From Desulfovibrio sp. (GTDB lineage: Bacteria; Desulfobacterota; Desulfovibrionia; Desulfovibrionales; Desulfovibrionaceae), in contig DQED01000045.1 of NCBI GenBank assembly GCA_003525525.1, forward strand, positions 6,968 through 12,503: a stretch of DNA of 5,536 nt, read 5' to 3'. Under the pieces are notes generated by a model, which saw only the letters and a list, made by a program, of their open reading frames with translations, had not been told where the DNA came from and ran no database searches. Shown piece after piece: positions 1 to 5,536 of the stretch (position 1 is its first letter; each line of letters starts with the position of its first letter). The position numbers and the translations under genes were made by a program.

Positions 1-75
1 CCCGCAGGCCGCAAAGCCGGCCAGCATGTTGCCCGCATTTCCGCCACCAAGGGCGCCAGCGGCGAAGCGCCGCAT
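1..75 (-). CDS. Possible start of a leftward gene downstream of tgt (partial, frame uncertain)
   Basis: Reading leftward from an ATG at 75-73, 25 codons stay open to the window edge, and 19 of 25 end in G or C. The peptide begins MRRFAAGALGG and continues through a glycine-rich GGGNAGNML stretch to a Gly 8 residues after the Met. This loosely resembles the N-terminal signature of PfkB-type sugar kinases (GGNxxN...G). However, the roughly 30 residues that normally precede that signature are absent, and an in-frame TAA (the tgt stop) lies only 15 codons upstream, so the match may be chance. A second frame, starting at the ATG at 104-102 (MELTVIISLK...), is also open to the edge with 24 of 34 codons ending in G or C. 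Neither start has a clear Shine-Dalgarno sequence. The gap to tgt (17 or 45 bp) would allow co-transcription. I cannot name the product. Confidence 0.3.
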   Translation of the reverse strand, partial: MRRFAAGALGGGNAGNMLAGFAACG

Positions 76-120
76 TTGAGAGAAATGATGACGGTAAGCT
101 CCATGGAGTGGAGCTGGGTC

Positions 121-3113
<2,993 letters not shown>

Positions 3114-3156
3114 AAGCGTGGTTTGTAAGGCGGCGCTGTACCAGGGTTTCAGGTTT

Positions 3157-3261
3157 ATGGCGCAGGACATCGAAGACGATGTGCGGGCCAATCGGCAATC
3201 GCCGATCCTCGAACGCATCGTCGCAGCCCGCAAGGCCGGCGGCTGCCAATGCGCAAAATAG
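3157..3261 (+). CDS. Small ORF of 34 codons, unknown, doubtful
   Basis: An ATG at 3157 opens 34 codons ending at TAG (3259-3261). The peptide is charged, starting MAQDIEDDVRANRQ, then SPILERIVAARKAGG, and ending CQCAK with two cysteines. About three quarters of its codons end in G or C, close to the known genes, and the middle could form an amphipathic helix. The only ribosome-site candidate is AGG at 3151-3153, too close to the start. The frame is the same as that of ade beyond its stop, and a GTG at 3118 could extend it to 47 codons, but the added part looks non-coding. It could be a real small protein, the tail of a decayed gene, or chance. I do not recognise it. Confidence 0.2.
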   Translation: MAQDIEDDVRANRQSPILERIVAARKAGGCQCAK

Positions 3262-3382
3262 AATCCTTCCGGCCGTTGATGCCTGCCTGAGGTCCGTCGG
3301 GCAGCGACCGATTGTCTGCGGCGGCACGGCATGATTCTCGATATTCCTTAAGAAGTGCGGCAAGCCACCGTGGGGACGGATT

Positions 3383-3417
3383 CCGACGCGGCCGGGGCGT
3401 CGCTTCCCGGCCGTCGG
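3383..3417 (-). other. Strong GC hairpin, possible structured RNA
   Basis: GGCCGGG (3390-3396) pairs with CCCGGCC (3406-3412) around a 9-nt loop. The stem extends by CCGAC (3383-3387) with GTCGG (3413-3417), leaving a 2-nt bulge at 3388-3389. The 12 bp are all Watson-Crick pairs and mostly GC. No T run follows on either strand, so it is not a standard terminator. On the minus strand it would sit at the very 5' end of a transcript from the adjacent promoter candidate, which makes a small RNA or a protective 5' hairpin possible. No family is recognised. Confidence 0.35.
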
Positions 3418-3426
3418 TCGCCCGGG

Positions 3427-3455
3427 GTTATGTCCCATAATGTAAATTATGTTAA
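3427..3455 (-). promoter_or_regulatory. Candidate leftward sigma70-type promoter in the intergenic gap
   Basis: On the minus strand TTAACA (3455-3450; 5 of 6 bases of TTGACA) and CATAAC (3432-3427; 4 of 6 of TATAAT) are 17 bp apart in an unusually AT-rich island. The expected start is near 3420, just before the GC hairpin. Between the hexamers lies a perfect inverted repeat, CATAAT-GTAA-ATTATG (3436-3451), which could be a regulator site covering the spacer. No convincing ORF starts downstream on this strand. The promoter is a candidate only. Confidence 0.3.
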
Positions 3456-3690
3456 CTTTGTTTCGGAGACCCTGATTTGGGCGTCGCTTTTCCGCGAGGC
3501 TTGGCGCTCATGGCTTTCCCCGTCCGCTTCGTAGTCAATCCCCGTCCGCCCGGCCTGGGACAGGCTCCTCGGTCATCGTGAAGCGCGATACGCCCCTCGT
3601 CGTCGCGCATCCAATTGCAGCGTCGTCCAGCCAACACGCGCCTCATGGGCAACGGGCGCTTGAAAGACAATTGCCCGGGTCGCGACGCGC

Positions 3691-3718
3691 AAAAAAAAGC
3701 CCGGGTCGCCCCGGGCTT
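3691..3718 (-). terminator. Rho-independent terminator of typA
   Basis: On the minus strand AAGCCCGGG and CCCGGGCTT (within 3718-3697) form a hairpin with a GCGA tetraloop. Eight T residues (3698-3691) follow its GC core directly. It begins about 35 nt beyond the typA stop. Stem, tight loop and uninterrupted T tract make this a textbook intrinsic terminator. Confidence 0.92.
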
Positions 3719-3751
3719 CGCAATTCCTTTCCAAGAGGCCCAGCCGACGGC

Positions 3752-5536
3752 CTAGCCTTTATCCTTCTTCTTGGCCCCGTCCAGGGTGTGCCGGTCCTTG
3801 GCCGAGAGCACGGCCTTGCGCAGACGGATCGACAACGGCGTCACTTCGACCATCTCGTCCTCGCGCACGAAATGCAAGGCCCGCTCCAGGGTCATGGGCA
3901 GAACCGGCGACAGGATGACGTTTTCGTCCTTGCCCGAGGCGCGCATGTTCGTGAGCTTCTTTTCCTTGCACGGGTTCACGTTGATGTCGTTGTCCCGGTT
4001 GTGCTCGCCGACGATCATGCCCTCGTAGACCGGCTCGCCCGGCGTGATGAAAAGCCGGCCGCGCGGCTCCAGGTTGAAAAGCGCGTACGGGACGCCGACG
4101 CCCTCGCGGTCGCAGACGATGGAACCCGTGAAACGGCTGGGGAAATCGCCGCGGTATTCCTCGTAGCCCTCGAGCGACGAGTTCATGATGCCCGTGCCCT
4201 TGGTGTCGGTGAGGAACTCGTCGCGGTAGCCGATAAGGCCCCGGGAAGGAATGGAAAATTCCAGGCGCACGCGGCCCGAGCCGTGGTTGACCAGGTTGAG
4301 CATGCGGCCCTTGCGGATGGAGAGCTTTTCCGTGACCACGCCCACGAACGCCTCGTCGCAGTCGATGAAAAGGTGCTCGATGGGCTCCTTTTTCACCCCC
4401 CCTTCCGTCTTGAAAATGACTTCCGGCCGCCCCACCGACAGCTCGAAGCCCTCGCGGCGCATGGTCTCGACCAGGATCGCCATCTGGAACTCGCCCCGGC
4501 CCTTGACCGTAAAGCTGTCCTTGTCCTCGGTCTCCTCCACGCGGATGGCGACGTTGCGCAGGGTTTCCTTGTACAGGCGCTCGCGCAGCTTTGCCGACTG
4601 CACGAATTTACCCTCCTTGCCGGCGAACGGCGAGGAGTTGATGGCGAAGCGCATGGCGACCGTGGGCTCGTCCACATGGATGCGCGGCAGGGCCTTGGGA
4701 AAGTCGGCCGTGCAGATGGTGTCGCCGATGGTCACTTCCTCGACGCCGGAGAGCACGATGATGTCGCCGGGTTCGGCTTCCTCGGTTTCGGTCAGGCTCG
4801 GCCCCTGGTAGACCTGCAGTTTGGACACGCGAAGCGGCTTGGCCGCGCCGGATTCGTCGATGCGCACGAGTGTCTGGTTGATGCGCGCCGTACCCGAGAT
4901 GACCCGGCCCACGGCCAGGCGGCCCAGGAATTCGGAATAGCCGAGGTCGGAAACCAGCATGCGGAAGGGCTCGTCGGGATCGTGGGAAGGGGCCGGAATC
5001 GTGGACAGAATACGCTTAAAGAGCGGCTCGAGGTTCTTGCCCTCGGCATCCAGGGACTCCTTGGCCATGCCTTCGCGGCCGATGGCGTAGAGCACGGGGA
5101 ATTCGAGCTGTTCCTCCGAGGCGTCGAGATCGATGAACAGGTCGTAGATTTCGTTTAAGACTTCCTCGGTGCGCGCGTCCTTGCGGTCTATCTTGTTGAC
5201 CACGACGATGACCGGGAGGCCCCGGTCCAGGGTCTTTTTCAGCACGAACCGGGTCTGCGGCAACGGCCCTTCGGAGGAATCGACCAGAAGCACCGCGCCG
5301 TCCACCATGGACAGCGCCCGCTCCACCTCGCCGCCGAAATCGGCGTGGCCGGGGGTGTCGATGATGTTGATTTTGACGCCGCCCGAGATGACGGCGCAGT
5401 TTTTGGCAGCGATGGTGATGCCGCGCTCGCGCTCGAGGTCCATGCTGTCCATGATGCGGTCCGCCACTTCCTGGTTCTGGCGGAACAGGCCGCTTTGACG
5501 GAACATGTGGTCCACGAGGGTGGTCTTGCCGTGGTC
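3752..5536 (-). CDS. typA: Ribosome-associated translational GTPase TypA/BipA (N-terminus cut by window edge)
   Basis: TypA/BipA is an EF-G-like GTPase that binds the ribosome and supports 50S assembly and adaptation to cold or other stress. 594 residues are visible. The window edge falls inside the P-loop, so about a dozen N-terminal residues are missing from a family length near 605-610. In visible numbering the GTPase domain shows DHGKTT (1-6, G1), RERGITI (36-42, switch I with Thr41), DTPGH (60-64, G3) and NKID (114-117, G4). The usual SA of G5 reads AIG in YAIGREG (150-156). A beta-barrel domain and EF-G-like domains follow ([36 protein letters not shown]). The diagnostic BipA C-terminal part contains PSRGLIGYR and [13 protein letters not shown], then [12 protein letters not shown]. 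The protein ends in a lysine-rich tail (KKKDKG). It is convergent with ade and has its own strong terminator. The promoter lies outside the window. The visible part looks intact. Confidence 0.97.
   Translation of the reverse strand, partial: DHGKTTLVDHMFRQSGLFRQNQEVADRIMDSMDLERERGITIAAKNCAVISGGVKINIIDTPGHADFGGEVERALSMVDGAVLLVDSSEGPLPQTRFVLKKTLDRGLPVIVVVNKIDRKDARTEEVLNEIYDLFIDLDASEEQLEFPVLYAIGREGMAKESLDAEGKNLEPLFKRILSTIPAPSHDPDEPFRMLVSDLGYSEFLGRLAVGRVISGTARINQTLVRIDESGAAKPLRVSKLQVYQGPSLTETEEAEPGDIIVLSGVEEVTIGDTICTADFPKALPRIHVDEPTVAMRFAINSSPFAGKEGKFVQSAKLRERLYKETLRNVAIRVEETEDKDSFTVKGRGEFQMAILVETMRREGFELSVGRPEVIFKTEGGVKKEPIEHLFIDCDEAFVGVVTEKLSIRKGRMLNLVNHGSGRVRLEFSIPSRGLIGYRDEFLTDTKGTGIMNSSLEGYEEYRGDFPSRFTGSIVCDREGVGVPYALFNLEPRGRLFITPGEPVYEGMIVGEHNRDNDINVNPCKEKKLTNMRASGKDENVILSPVLPMTLERALHFVREDEMVEVTPLSIRLRKAVLSAKDRHTLDGAKKKDKG

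Noticed and set aside
3477..3581. A plus-strand 34-codon ORF from a TTG with GGAG 8 nt upstream
   Set aside because: The spacing is acceptable, but the start codon is weak. The peptide is short and proline-rich, and no promoter reads into it convincingly. Not enough support.
3452..3670. A minus-strand ORF of 72 codons after typA with a basic tail
   Set aside because: It lies beyond a very strong terminator and starts with TTG. Its G/C-ending codons are only a little over half, against a clear majority in real genes here, and there is no family resemblance.
3578..5158. A 526-codon plus-strand ORF antisense to typA
   Set aside because: It runs through the typA terminator and is the mirror of a strongly conserved gene. 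It has no ribosome site or family resemblance.

Overview
The window is high-GC bacterial chromosome, with mostly G or C at third codon positions. It carries three clearly recognisable housekeeping or salvage genes. The protein sequences and GC content suggest a Desulfovibrio-like member of the Desulfovibrionaceae (sulfate reducers). That is recognition from memory, not a database result, and should be held at moderate confidence.

Layout from left to right. Positions 1-120 hold the space downstream of tgt and probably the start of another leftward gene cut by the window edge; its frame is uncertain. Positions 121-1251 (minus) encode a complete tRNA-guanine transglycosylase (Tgt), which makes queuosine-modified tRNA. 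A 57-bp divergent intergenic region follows. In it, a leftward promoter candidate for tgt and a rightward extended -10 promoter candidate for ade share the same TATA core. Positions 1309-3042 (plus) encode a complete adenine deaminase (Ade) of the amidohydrolase superfamily, which turns adenine into hypoxanthine for purine salvage. Positions 3043-3751 are a 709-bp gene-poor gap. It holds a dense cluster of small palindromes just after ade, a 34-codon ORF of doubtful status, a strong GC hairpin with a sigma70-like promoter candidate reading leftward into it, and a textbook rho-independent terminator for the last gene. Positions 3752-5536 (minus) encode TypA/BipA, a ribosome-associated translational GTPase, cut at its N-terminus by the right edge.

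The three genes do not form an operon. tgt and ade are divergent; ade and typA converge on the 709-bp gap. tgt and typA both serve translation (anticodon modification; ribosome assembly and stress adaptation), while ade feeds purine salvage. I see no CRISPR array, tRNA, rRNA, transposase, phage gene or defence island. The very long ORFs antisense to, or in alternate frames of, the three genes are shadows expected at this GC content. I do not find an undescribed multi-gene system here. The most interesting material is regulatory or structural: the divergent promoter pair and the non-coding structures at 3042-3455.
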